NCBI GenBank assembly: GCA_905234455.1
Contig: CAJOIH010000010.1
Span: forward strand, 1-62,149
Origin: an uncultured Bacteroidales bacterium
Lineage (GTDB): Bacteria > Bacteroidota > Bacteroidia > Bacteroidales > F082
Length of the DNA stretch: 62,149 nucleotides
Reading direction: 5' to 3'
Shown here piece by piece: positions 8,191-15,667 of the stretch. Position numbers and translations under genes: made by a program. The notes beneath the pieces are model-generated. The model searched no databases. It was not told the DNA's origin and worked only from the letters and a program-made list of their open reading frames with translations. Position 1 is the first letter of the stretch. Each line of letters begins with the position of its first letter.

Positions 8191-9308
8191 TTCTTCACGC
8201 TGAACTTATAGATGCAGGTCTGGGTGTATTGTTCGCCAGGATTCAGCACCGGCTTGATGGAGAAGTTGTCCTGATGGATGGCATCGGGGAAGTTCTGGGT
8301 CTCGAGGGCGATGGCGCCGCGATAGAGATGCTTGCCCCATTTGCCGTCGGCTTTGCCGTCGAAGAAGTTGCCGCTATAGAACTGCATGCCCATCTGGTCA
8401 CTGCTGACCTCCACGGTACGGCCGCTACGGGGCTCGTACAAGGTGGCGTCGTGCACCATCTTGCCGTCCAAGGCATTGTTGATGATGTAGCAATGGTCGT
8501 AGCCGTTCCCCATCTTCAGCTGGTAATGGTCGTCGTCGATACGTTCGCCGATCGTATGCAGCACAGCAAAGTCGAACGGCGTGCCCTTCACTTGGAGGAA
8601 ACCTCCGGTGGGGATCAGGTTTTCGTCGATCGGCAGGATGATCTTGCCGTTGATTTGGAGCTGGTGGTCGAGGACGGTATTCCCCTCGCCTTTCAGGTTG
8701 AAGAAGCTATGGTGCGAGAGGTTGCACAAGGTAGGCTGGTCGGTGGTGGCCAGGTAGTCGATGCGGAACTCGTTCTCCGGGGTCAGCGAATAGGTCATGG
8801 TGATGTCGAGGTTGCCCGGGAAGCCATCCTGGCCGTCGGGGAGCACCACATGCATCACCAGGGTGCTCTCGGTGGCGTTGAGGACATCCCACACCACGCG
8901 GTCGGTACCCAGTTCGCCACCGTGCAAGGTGTTTTTGCCGTTGTTTTGGGGCAGTTGGTACTCCACACCGTCGAGGGTGAAGGTGCCGCCGGCGATGCGG
9001 TTGGCGCAACGGCCCACCACGGCGCCGAGATAGCGCTCACCGGTGTTGTTGAGGTATTTGTCGATATGGTCGTAACCCAGCACGACATCGTCCATGTTGC
9101 CCCGCTTGTCGGGAGCCCACAAGGCGACCACGCGACCGCCGTAGTTGGTGACCTGCATGGTGATGTCGCCGTTATGAAGGGTATAGAGCGACACTTGTTT
9201 ACCATCCACTTCCTTGTTGAAATTGGCAGCATCGATGAGCTGCACCTTTTTGTGACCGCAACTAGCCATCAAAAGTGCGATAACAGACATAACTAAAAGC
9301 TTTTTCAT
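8187..9308 (-). CDS. galM: Aldose 1-epimerase (mutarotase), lipoprotein
   Basis: A 373-residue galactose mutarotase interconverting alpha and beta anomers of aldoses. The N-terminus is a lipoprotein signal ending LMASC at residue 17, so the enzyme is probably membrane-anchored in the periplasm, as is common in Bacteroidota. Family landmarks are present: NYGGRVVALWAPDKRG near 55-70, GRCANRIAGG near 98-107, NNGKNTLHGG near 120-130 and the substrate-binding His in CNLSHHSFFNLKG near 195-207. A -7 box lies at 9332-9339. It is the first gene of a two-gene unit with the ABC-F gene. Confidence 0.94.
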   Translation of the reverse strand: MKKLLVMSVIALLMASCGHKKVQLIDAANFNKEVDGKQVSLYTLHNGDITMQVTNYGGRVVALWAPDKRGNMDDVVLGYDHIDKYLNNTGERYLGAVVGRCANRIAGGTFTLDGVEYQLPQNNGKNTLHGGELGTDRVVWDVLNATESTLVMHVVLPDGQDGFPGNLDITMTYSLTPENEFRIDYLATTDQPTLCNLSHHSFFNLKGEGNTVLDHQLQINGKIILPIDENLIPTGGFLQVKGTPFDFAVLHTIGERIDDDHYQLKMGNGYDHCYIINNALDGKMVHDATLYEPRSGRTVEVSSDQMGMQFYSGNFFDGKADGKWGKHLYRGAIALETQNFPDAIHQDNFSIKPVLNPGEQYTQTCIYKFSVKK

Positions 9309-9331
9309 GGATACATTCTATTAATTCGGCG

Positions 9332-9339
9332 CAAAAATA
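9332..9339 (-). promoter_or_regulatory. -7 box of the galM promoter
   Basis: TATTTTTG on the minus strand, 23 bp ahead of the galM start codon, in the 41-bp gap after the 5'-nucleotidase gene. No convincing -33 TTG was found at 19 bp. Confidence 0.55.
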
Positions 9340-9349
9340 GGCAATTTTC

Positions 9350-10789
9350 TCAATGGAACGCACGGCGTACCCCATTATATGACACAGTTTTTTTGTCCTT
9401 GAGATAATGGATGACCATCTCCTCGGAGGTCATGAACTGGCTCTCGCCATCGTCGAGGCTCTCGAAACGCACGGTGGAGGCCATGTAGCTGTTCATGGCC
9501 ACCTTGTATCTCGCCTCCTTGGAGAACCGGCCTCGGTCAGGCCTGATGTCGACCGACTTGGGATAGCCGTCGGCGTCGGTGCGTACCGTATAGGTCATCC
9601 CTGACACAAACGAAGGGTAACGGCCGTTTTTCTTGTAGGTATCCATGATGAAGCGCTCAAGTTGGGCGCCGGACATGGTGTAGACCACGATTTCGTTGTT
9701 GAAGGGGTCAATGTTGTAGACGTCCTTGACGGTGATGGGGCCTTTCTTCTTATGGTCGATGCGGATGCCTCCCGTGTTGTTGAAGGCGAAGTCGGCGCCA
9801 CTCACCGTACGGATGGCGTCGGTGACCATGCAGCCCAGCTCTTCCCTATCGTCGAAGGGGGTGGTGGCCGTGGCCAGTGCCTCGTTGAAGCGCTCGTCGC
9901 TGTTGAACCTGTCGAGCATCGCCTGCACCTCGGGGTTGCGCTTGGGGAAATGCTGCACGTCGAGGGTCTGGGCGGTGACGTCGACGACCTTGCCGTCCTT
10001 CACCTCGAAGAGGGTCAGGGTGGCATACCTCAGGCTCGATCCCGCCTGGGTCACCATTACGCCGTTGTGCTTCTCAGGCTTCTCCACCAAGGTGTGGGAG
10101 TGTCCACCCAGAATGGCATCGAGCATCGGAAAGCGTTCGGCCACCTCCAGGTCGTCTTCGTAGCCCAGATGGGAGAGCAGGATGAAGACGTCGGCCTGGT
10201 CGCGCAGGAATTGGTATTCGGGTAGCACATCGATACCTTTTTTAAAAGAGATGTTCTTGAAATGCATGGGATGCGCCCCCGGGATGCCGCTATGGCGGAT
10301 CTCCAGCAGCCCCACCACGGCGATGTCCAGGCCTTGATGATGCAGGATCACATAGGGCTCCACGTCGAGCTTCATGCCTTGGGGCAGTATCACGTTGGCA
10401 CACAAAAACGGGAAGTCGGCGTCAGTGATGTTGCGCTGCAAGGCCTCGACGCCACCGTCCCACTCGTGGTTGCCGACAGCACAGAGGTCGAAGCCCACCT
10501 TGTTCATTAAGGCAATCATCGGGTAGTTGACGGGGTCGTACTGGTCGTTGATGGGGTTGCCCGTGCGGTTGTCGCCCGCCGAGAACACCAACAGGTCGGG
10601 ATACACGCCACGAAGGCTGTCCACCAAAGCGGCAAACTGCGGCATCAAGTCGATGGCCGAGTGCATGTCGTTGACCGAGACCACCGCCACCGTGGCGTTT
10701 TTGGCATTCTGGTTCACAGGGGCTTCACACGACTCAAAACCAACAGCGACCGCCAAGACGGCCCATAAAGCAAAGCATAAACGTTTCAT
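9350..10789 (-). CDS. 5'-nucleotidase/metallophosphoesterase, exported
   Basis: A 479-residue two-domain enzyme that removes phosphate from nucleotides outside the cytoplasm. An N-terminal signal (about 1-22, with a Cys at 23 that may make it a lipoprotein) is followed by a calcineurin-like phosphoesterase domain with the metal-binding motifs VSVNDMHS, SAGDNRTGN, GNHEWDGG and LGGHSH, and then the 5'-nucleotidase C-terminal domain with FAFNNTGGIRID and the substrate-stacking region NEIVVYTMSG. Start ATG at 10789 is chosen over an open frame running 314 codons further, because that extension is antisense to the kinase gene and a TATTTTTG box lies at 10808-10815. Confidence 0.93.
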   Translation of the reverse strand: MKRLCFALWAVLAVAVGFESCEAPVNQNAKNATVAVVSVNDMHSAIDLMPQFAALVDSLRGVYPDLLVFSAGDNRTGNPINDQYDPVNYPMIALMNKVGFDLCAVGNHEWDGGVEALQRNITDADFPFLCANVILPQGMKLDVEPYVILHHQGLDIAVVGLLEIRHSGIPGAHPMHFKNISFKKGIDVLPEYQFLRDQADVFILLSHLGYEDDLEVAERFPMLDAILGGHSHTLVEKPEKHNGVMVTQAGSSLRYATLTLFEVKDGKVVDVTAQTLDVQHFPKRNPEVQAMLDRFNSDERFNEALATATTPFDDREELGCMVTDAIRTVSGADFAFNNTGGIRIDHKKKGPITVKDVYNIDPFNNEIVVYTMSGAQLERFIMDTYKKNGRYPSFVSGMTYTVRTDADGYPKSVDIRPDRGRFSKEARYKVAMNSYMASTVRFESLDDGESQFMTSEEMVIHYLKDKKTVSYNGVRRAFH

Positions 10790-10807
10790 TATAGTGGTAT
10801 TTTTTTG

Positions 10808-10815
10808 CAAAAATA
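10808..10815 (-). promoter_or_regulatory. -7 box of the 5'-nucleotidase promoter
   Basis: TATTTTTG on the minus strand, 18 bp from the ATG at 10789. It stands back to back with the kinase promoter box at 10837-10844 in a 63-bp divergent intergenic region. Confidence 0.6.
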
Positions 10816-10836
10816 ACAAATTTTCAGATTTTATAG

Positions 10837-10844
10837 TAATTTTG
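10837..10844 (+). promoter_or_regulatory. -7 box of the hybrid kinase promoter, very close to the ATG
   Basis: TAATTTTG fits TAnnTTTG and ends 8 bp before the ATG at 10853. The expected transcript start falls about 4-5 nt before that ATG, so the message would be nearly leaderless unless the in-frame ATG at 10895 is the true start. Confidence 0.5.
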
Positions 10845-10852
10845 CAGGAAAG

Positions 10853-13162
10853 ATGAGAGAACATATCGAACGACGGACCAGTTGGAGGGTGGTGATGGCC
10901 AACCTCTTCATCATCGCGTTTTGCGGTGTGATGTTCTATTACATCTTCAGGATGCAGGACTCCATCCAAAACCAGCGGGTCAACAACAGCGCGCAGAACA
11001 CGGCGGTCGGGCTCACCAACCGGTTCAGCCAGCTGGTGCACGAAGCCCAGGCCGAGGCCAACCTCTTTGCTTTCACCGACAACCCCCAGCACCTGAAACG
11101 CTTCGGCGAACTGAGCACCATGATCAGCCAATGCGCCGACTCGATCCTCATCGTGATGCCCAACAAGGAGAACGAGCGACGGATCAACGAGGTGGAGCGC
11201 CTCATCATGCGGAAGGGACAGATCAGCTATGTGCTTTCGCGGCAATTCTACTACTACGACCCCCTGGCGGAGATCAACGCCAAGCTCAGCAACTTCGTGC
11301 AGCCTCTCGATTCCACCAGCAGCATCCTGAGCGACCTGAGGATCCTTTCGGAAAAGGCCAGCACGGAATACAAGGAACGCATCAAGGAATACGAGCGGAA
11401 GACCGCCGAGCTCATCACCGACGACAACCACCTCTCGGAGGAGATCGCCGACCTGGTCCTGGAACTCAACAAGGAGATCATCGAGTCGTCGCGCCTCGAG
11501 ATGGAGATCAGCGAGCAGATCATCGAGGAGAACCTCACCGCCTCGACTTACATCGCCGGCGCCGTGCTGGTGCTCATCGTGGTGTTCGTCATCATGATCC
11601 TCAGCGACGTGAACAAGGGGTTCCGCGCCCGCAAGGCCGCCGAGGAGGCCCGCGCCGAAGCCGAGGAAGCCCGCAAAAAGACCGAGGAACTCATGGAGAG
11701 CCGTCACAAGATGCTGCTCTCGGTGTCGCACGACATCAAGAGCCCCCTCGCCTCCATCATGGGCAACCTGGAGCTCATGGACAACACCGGCAACGAAAAG
11801 GAAGCCGGGTCGATACAGCAGTCAGCCGAGCACATCCTGAACCTGCTGAGCAACCTGCTCGAGTTCTCGAGCCTGGAACAAGGCATGCTGCACATCGAGA
11901 AGCGGCAGTTCAACCTCAGCCAGCTCTGCGACGAGATTGCCTCGATGTTCGAGCCCATCGCCCATAAGAAAAACCTCCGCTTCGACGTCGACTGCAGCCT
12001 CCCCAAGGACCTTCAAGTCAACGCCGATGCCTTGAAAATCAAGCAGATCGTCAGCAACCTGATCTCCAACGCCATCAAATACACCATCGAGGGTTATGTG
12101 GGATTCAACGCCTCCATGAAGAACGGCAACCTCGTGCTCCGCGTCAGCGACAGCGGCATCGGCATCCCTTCGGATAAGATCGACGAGATCTTCAAGCCCT
12201 TTGTGCGCACCGACGACGGCAGCAAACTCTCCGAAGGAACCGGCTACGGCCTCTCGGTGGTGAAAGGCCTCGTCGACCTGATGGAAGGCCGCATCGAGGT
12301 GCAGTCGGAACTCGGCAAGGGCAGCTGCTTCACCGTGAGCCTGCCCATGGAAACCGCGCTGGCCGCCGATGCTTTTACCGAAAGCGAACACGTCGGCACC
12401 CAGATGGCCCTCCCCGACCAAGTCCCCGAGAAGCGCATCCTCATCATCGACGACGACGACACCCTGCTGACCGTGGTAAGCAACATGATTGGCCGTTTGG
12501 GGCACCAGGTGCTTCACTGCCGGTCGAAGAGCGACCTCGACGAGGCCTTGCAACATACCGACACCTTCGACTATGTGCTCACCGACCGCGAGATGGGCGC
12601 CTTGGGCGGCAACGACATCCTGAAGCTCTTCAAGGAGGCCGACCCCGCCATGCCCGTCTTCCTGATGACGGCCCGCATGGACTACAACACCGAGGTCGCC
12701 CGCAAGGAGGGCTTCGACGGGTTCCTGCAGAAGCCTTTCAACCTGCAGAAGCTCGAGAGCGTGTTTGGCAAGCACTCACGGCCCGACGCGCAGGACGCTG
12801 ACGTGACGGAATCCGCGGGGTTCGCCGACTTCCCCACGCTTTGCGAGATGCTTGGCGACGACGAGGAGGCCATCCGTGGCGTGCTCACCGTGTTCGCCCA
12901 GTCGACTGCCGACCATTTGGTGGCCTTGAACGACTGCGTGGAGCGCGACGACTTCGCCGGCGCCCACGGTCTCTGCCACAAGATGCTGCCCATGTTCATC
13001 CAGCTCCAGCAGGAGCAGGCGGTGCCTTTCCTTTCCAAGATGAACGACTTAAGGGGCCAGGGCGCCGACGCCTATCCCGAGTGGAAGGACGACGCCATCC
13101 AGTTCATGGCGCAAGCCGATGCGCTTCTGGAAATGCTTTCCGAGAAATACGGTATCAATTAA
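10853..13162 (+). CDS. Hybrid sensor histidine kinase with receiver and HPt domains
   Basis: A 769-residue membrane kinase carrying a whole phosphorelay. Order: transmembrane helix (about 15-30), extracytoplasmic helical sensor region (about 35-225), second transmembrane helix (about 228-250), coiled linker, HisKA with phospho-His293 in SVSHDIKSPL, HATPase with NLISNAIKYT, DSGIGIP and GTGYGLS, receiver with IIDDDD, phospho-Asp578 in LTDREM and LQKPF, and a C-terminal HPt with His709 in CHKMLPM. The signal is unknown. Its stop codon shares the tetranucleotide TTAA with the stop of the facing sigma54 regulator, a likely partner. The ATG at 10895 is an alternative start. Confidence 0.93.
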   Translation: MREHIERRTSWRVVMANLFIIAFCGVMFYYIFRMQDSIQNQRVNNSAQNTAVGLTNRFSQLVHEAQAEANLFAFTDNPQHLKRFGELSTMISQCADSILIVMPNKENERRINEVERLIMRKGQISYVLSRQFYYYDPLAEINAKLSNFVQPLDSTSSILSDLRILSEKASTEYKERIKEYERKTAELITDDNHLSEEIADLVLELNKEIIESSRLEMEISEQIIEENLTASTYIAGAVLVLIVVFVIMILSDVNKGFRARKAAEEARAEAEEARKKTEELMESRHKMLLSVSHDIKSPLASIMGNLELMDNTGNEKEAGSIQQSAEHILNLLSNLLEFSSLEQGMLHIEKRQFNLSQLCDEIASMFEPIAHKKNLRFDVDCSLPKDLQVNADALKIKQIVSNLISNAIKYTIEGYVGFNASMKNGNLVLRVSDSGIGIPSDKIDEIFKPFVRTDDGSKLSEGTGYGLSVVKGLVDLMEGRIEVQSELGKGSCFTVSLPMETALAADAFTESEHVGTQMALPDQVPEKRILIIDDDDTLLTVVSNMIGRLGHQVLHCRSKSDLDEALQHTDTFDYVLTDREMGALGGNDILKLFKEADPAMPVFLMTARMDYNTEVARKEGFDGFLQKPFNLQKLESVFGKHSRPDAQDADVTESAGFADFPTLCEMLGDDEEAIRGVLTVFAQSTADHLVALNDCVERDDFAGAHGLCHKMLPMFIQLQQEQAVPFLSKMNDLRGQGADAYPEWKDDAIQFMAQADALLEMLSEKYGIN

Positions 13163-14484
13163 AGATCCAGCCCCAGCTGGTGCATCTTATTATATAAGGT
13201 CTTCCGGTCGATCTGGAGGAGCCGTGCGGCGACAGTCTTGTTGCCGCGGGCCTTGGCCAAGGCCGCTTCGATTTGTTCCTTTTCGTTACCGGGACGCAAG
13301 GCAAAGTCGTCGTTGCCGGTGGCAGGCTTCGCGGGGACGTCGATGTAGACCGGCAGGTCCTCCGCCTCGATGGTCTCGCCCTCGGCGAAGAGCACGCAGC
13401 GGCGGATGACGTTGCGCAGCTCGCGGATGTTGCCGTTCCAGTACATCTTTTTCATCTGGGCGATGGCCCTGGGCGAGATTCCCTTGATCTCCTTGCCCAG
13501 CTCCTCGTTGGCCTGCTCCACAAAGAAGGCGGCGAACTCCTCGAGGTCGTCGATGCGTTCGCGCAGCGGAGGCACCTGCAGGGTAAACTCGTTGATGCGA
13601 TGGTAGAGGTCCTGGCGGAACTTGCCCTGTTCGATGGCCCGTTCGAGGTTCTCGTTGGTGGCGGCCACGATGCGCACATCCACGTTGATGTCGGTGGCTG
13701 AGCCCACGGGACGCACTTTCTGTTCCTGCAGGGAGCGCAGCAGCTGCATCTGCACCTCGTAGGGTAGGTTGCCCACCTCGTCGAGGAACACTGTGCCGCC
13801 TTTGGCCTGTTCGAACACGCCTTTCTTGTCGGCGATGGCCGAGGTGAACGAGCCTTTCAGATGCCCGAAGAGCTCGCTGGGGGCCAGCTCCTTGGAGAGG
13901 CTGCCGCAGTCCACCGCGATGAAGGGCTTGTCGCGACGCGGGCTGCATTCGTGGATCATCTCGGCGATGAATTCCTTGCCCGTGCCGCTCTCGCCGGTGA
14001 TGAGCACCGAGAACTTAGTGGGTGCCACCAGCTCCACGTGTTTGTAGAGGCGTTGGATGGCTTCGCTGTTGCCGCGCACCATCACTTTCTTGGGCCGGTA
14101 AAGCACCTCCTCTTCCTGTTGCGACACCAGTGCGGCGGCGATCTTTTCTTCCAGCAGGCTGGGGTTGATGGGTTTCTTGAGGTAGTCGAAGGCGCCGAGT
14201 TTCATGGCGGACACGGCGGTCTGCACCTCGGCGTAGCCTGTCATGACGATGAAGGGCACTTTGCTCTTGAGCTGTTCCCGCACCCAGGCCATCAGCATGA
14301 TGCCGTCGCCGTCAGGCAGCCTGAGGTCGGTGAGGATCAGGTCGAGACTACGCGATGAGATCTCCTTCTTGGCTTGGGCATAGCCGGTGGCGAGAATGGC
14401 TTCGTAGTCGTTCTTCTTGAGCCAGGTTTGCAGCATCACGCCGAAGGAGGCGTCGTCTTCCACGATGAGGATGGTATGTTTCAT
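13159..14484 (-). CDS. Sigma54-dependent response regulator (NtrC/AtoC-like)
   Basis: A 441-residue enhancer-binding activator. Receiver domain 1-120 with VEDDAS, phospho-Asp53 in LTDLRL and KKP; AAA+ domain about 140-375 with Walker A GESGTGKE and Walker B GGTVFLDEVG; Fis-type HTH at the C-terminus (GNKTVAARLLQIDRKTLYNKM). The sigma54-contacting loop reads GSFTSA (211-216) rather than the canonical GAFTGA. ATG 14484 is chosen because a TACCTTTG box lies at 14503-14510. It is tail-to-tail with the hybrid kinase whose HPt domain could phosphorylate Asp53; the pairing is inferred from position. Target promoters would carry a -24/-12 GG/GC element; none is obvious nearby. Confidence 0.93.
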   Translation of the reverse strand: MKHTILIVEDDASFGVMLQTWLKKNDYEAILATGYAQAKKEISSRSLDLILTDLRLPDGDGIMLMAWVREQLKSKVPFIVMTGYAEVQTAVSAMKLGAFDYLKKPINPSLLEEKIAAALVSQQEEEVLYRPKKVMVRGNSEAIQRLYKHVELVAPTKFSVLITGESGTGKEFIAEMIHECSPRRDKPFIAVDCGSLSKELAPSELFGHLKGSFTSAIADKKGVFEQAKGGTVFLDEVGNLPYEVQMQLLRSLQEQKVRPVGSATDINVDVRIVAATNENLERAIEQGKFRQDLYHRINEFTLQVPPLRERIDDLEEFAAFFVEQANEELGKEIKGISPRAIAQMKKMYWNGNIRELRNVIRRCVLFAEGETIEAEDLPVYIDVPAKPATGNDDFALRPGNEKEQIEAALAKARGNKTVAARLLQIDRKTLYNKMHQLGLDL

Positions 14485-14502
14485 TGCCTTCAAAAACTTT
14501 TG

Positions 14503-14510
14503 CAAAGGTA
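14503..14510 (-). promoter_or_regulatory. -7 box of the sigma54 regulator promoter
   Basis: TACCTTTG on the minus strand, 18 bp from the ATG at 14484. It lies immediately past the T-run of the upstream gene's terminator. Confidence 0.6.
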
Positions 14511-14550
14511 CAAAAAAAATAAAGCCTTGCAACGGGGAGGAGCAAGGCTT
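14511..14550 (-). terminator. Intrinsic terminator of the coiled-coil lipoprotein gene
   Basis: On the minus strand a perfect 10-bp stem (AAAGCCTTGC with GCAAGGCTTT; arms 14541-14550 and 14521-14530) with a loop of about 10 bases is followed by a run of Ts (14512-14519). It ends the transcript from 15447 before the next promoter. Confidence 0.8.
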
Positions 14551-14577
14551 TCGTAAAAATTGAAAACGAGCAGAATT

Positions 14578-15447
14578 TTATTTGATGGATATAATCAAAT
14601 AATTTGATATTTCCTGGTCGACGATTTCGAGAGAGAGCATTTGGTCGTCGCCTTTGGTTAACTGGTAACTGCTTTCTGGATGATTTGTCAATATTGATGC
14701 TTTCTTAGTATTGAGCGGGATGATGCGGAGATCGCGCTTGTCGGCGGCGATCATGGCGTTTTTGTTGATGTCGGTGGCCGCCTTGTCGCTTGAGAAGAGT
14801 CCGCCCTTGTTGGCCAGACCGAGGTCCTCGAGGGTGGCGATGGGGGCCACGATGTAGTACACGGTGTTGAGGGCGACGTCTTGCAGCTGGATGGTGGCTT
14901 GCTGTTCGGCGCTTTGGGCGTTGAGGTTGCTGATGTTCTCATTGAGGTCCTCGACGTTCTTGTTCAGGTCCTCTACCCTACCGGTGAGCACGGCCACTTG
15001 GGCTTGGCTGGCGTTGAGTTCCTCGCGGAGGTTATTGATATAGGTGTCTTTCTCGTTGAGTTCGCCTTTCAAGCGGTTGATGGTGGCGCTGAGTTGTTTC
15101 GACTTGGAGCCCGATTCGGCGAGTTGTTTCTCCAGCTCTTCGATTTTGGCTTTGTTCTGTTGGATGGTACGGTCGATGGCTTCGATTTGGGCGACGGCGT
15201 AGTTGGTGTTGCCCTCTTGGTTTTCCATCATGATGATGTTTTCGGCCTCGCGGATGGTGCTCAGGGCCTCTTCAATCTCGTTGAGAGTCTTCAGCGAGCT
15301 CTCATAATCGGTGGTGGCGGTGCTGGCGACGATGGCCAAGGAGTCGCGCTCAGCTTGCATGGCTTCGTATTTCGACGAACTCACCATGCAGGAGCCCATG
15401 ACTGCTGCCAGCAACGTTGATACCATTATGATTTGAAACTTTTTCAT
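14578..15447 (-). CDS. Coiled-coil lipoprotein of unknown function
   Basis: A 289-residue exported protein. The N-terminus is a lipoprotein signal (MKKFQIIMVSTLLAA...GSC, Cys at residue 20). Residues about 25-180 are almost all heptad-like helix (YEAMQAERDSLA, IEELEKQLAES, LNEKDTYINNLREEL, VEDLNKNVEDLNENISNL), and the last 100 residues form a mixed globular domain containing VYYIVAPIATLEDLGLANKGG. The coiled coil resembles those of SMC-like stalks but there is no ATPase. An envelope-spanning or scaffold role is possible but nothing in the sequence proves it. Start taken at the second in-frame ATG (MKKF). It diverges from the agmatinase gene across a 220-bp regulatory gap. Confidence 0.8.
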   Translation of the reverse strand: MKKFQIIMVSTLLAAVMGSCMVSSSKYEAMQAERDSLAIVASTATTDYESSLKTLNEIEEALSTIREAENIIMMENQEGNTNYAVAQIEAIDRTIQQNKAKIEELEKQLAESGSKSKQLSATINRLKGELNEKDTYINNLREELNASQAQVAVLTGRVEDLNKNVEDLNENISNLNAQSAEQQATIQLQDVALNTVYYIVAPIATLEDLGLANKGGLFSSDKAATDINKNAMIAADKRDLRIIPLNTKKASILTNHPESSYQLTKGDDQMLSLEIVDQEISNYLIISIK

Positions 15448-15556
15448 ACCCAATTTTGATTGCGGCTCACGTTAAAGCCAATACTGTGCCAAAACCACAA
15501 TTTTCTTTATTTAATTGATTATCAGTATATTAGATTTTTGCTAAAGCTTGAGTGTG

Positions 15557-15614
15557 GTGTGGAAAGTTGTGGAACCAATTCCACAACTCGCCCCAATTGT
15601 GGAGATTTGTGGAA
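15557..15614. repeat. Five phased TGTGGA sites in a divergent intergenic region
   Basis: TGTGGA occurs on the plus strand at 15558, 15568, 15598 and 15608, and in reverse (TCCACA) at 15580-15585. The four direct copies are spaced 10, 30 and 10 bp, that is, on one face of the helix. Two of the copies form a perfect 9-bp inverted repeat, GTTGTGGAA/TTCCACAAC (15566-15587). An A/T-rich tract lies beside it at about 15499-15545. The array ends 26 bp upstream of the agmatinase -7 box, covering the -33 region. This could be an operator or a DnaA-type cluster. Confidence 0.7.
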
Positions 15615-15640
15615 TTTGCGAAGGGTTCCGATAAATTGTG

Positions 15641-15648
15641 TATTTTTG
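15641..15648 (+). promoter_or_regulatory. -7 box of the agmatinase-family gene promoter
   Basis: TATTTTTG ends 19 bp before the ATG at 15668. A TTTG at 15615-15618 is a possible but slightly distant (22 bp) -33 element, directly abutting the last TGTGGA site. Confidence 0.6.
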
Positions 15649-15667
15649 CGGCAAAAGACCTTTAATT

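Noticed and set aside
10853..11731. Upstream extension of the 5'-nucleotidase frame (314 extra codons)
   Set aside because: It is entirely antisense to the hybrid kinase and its first exported-protein start is at 10789 behind a clear -7 box.
15448..15667. A small gene in the divergent gap
   Set aside because: No frame longer than about 60 codons with a plausible start; the region is made of repeats and A/T-rich DNA.
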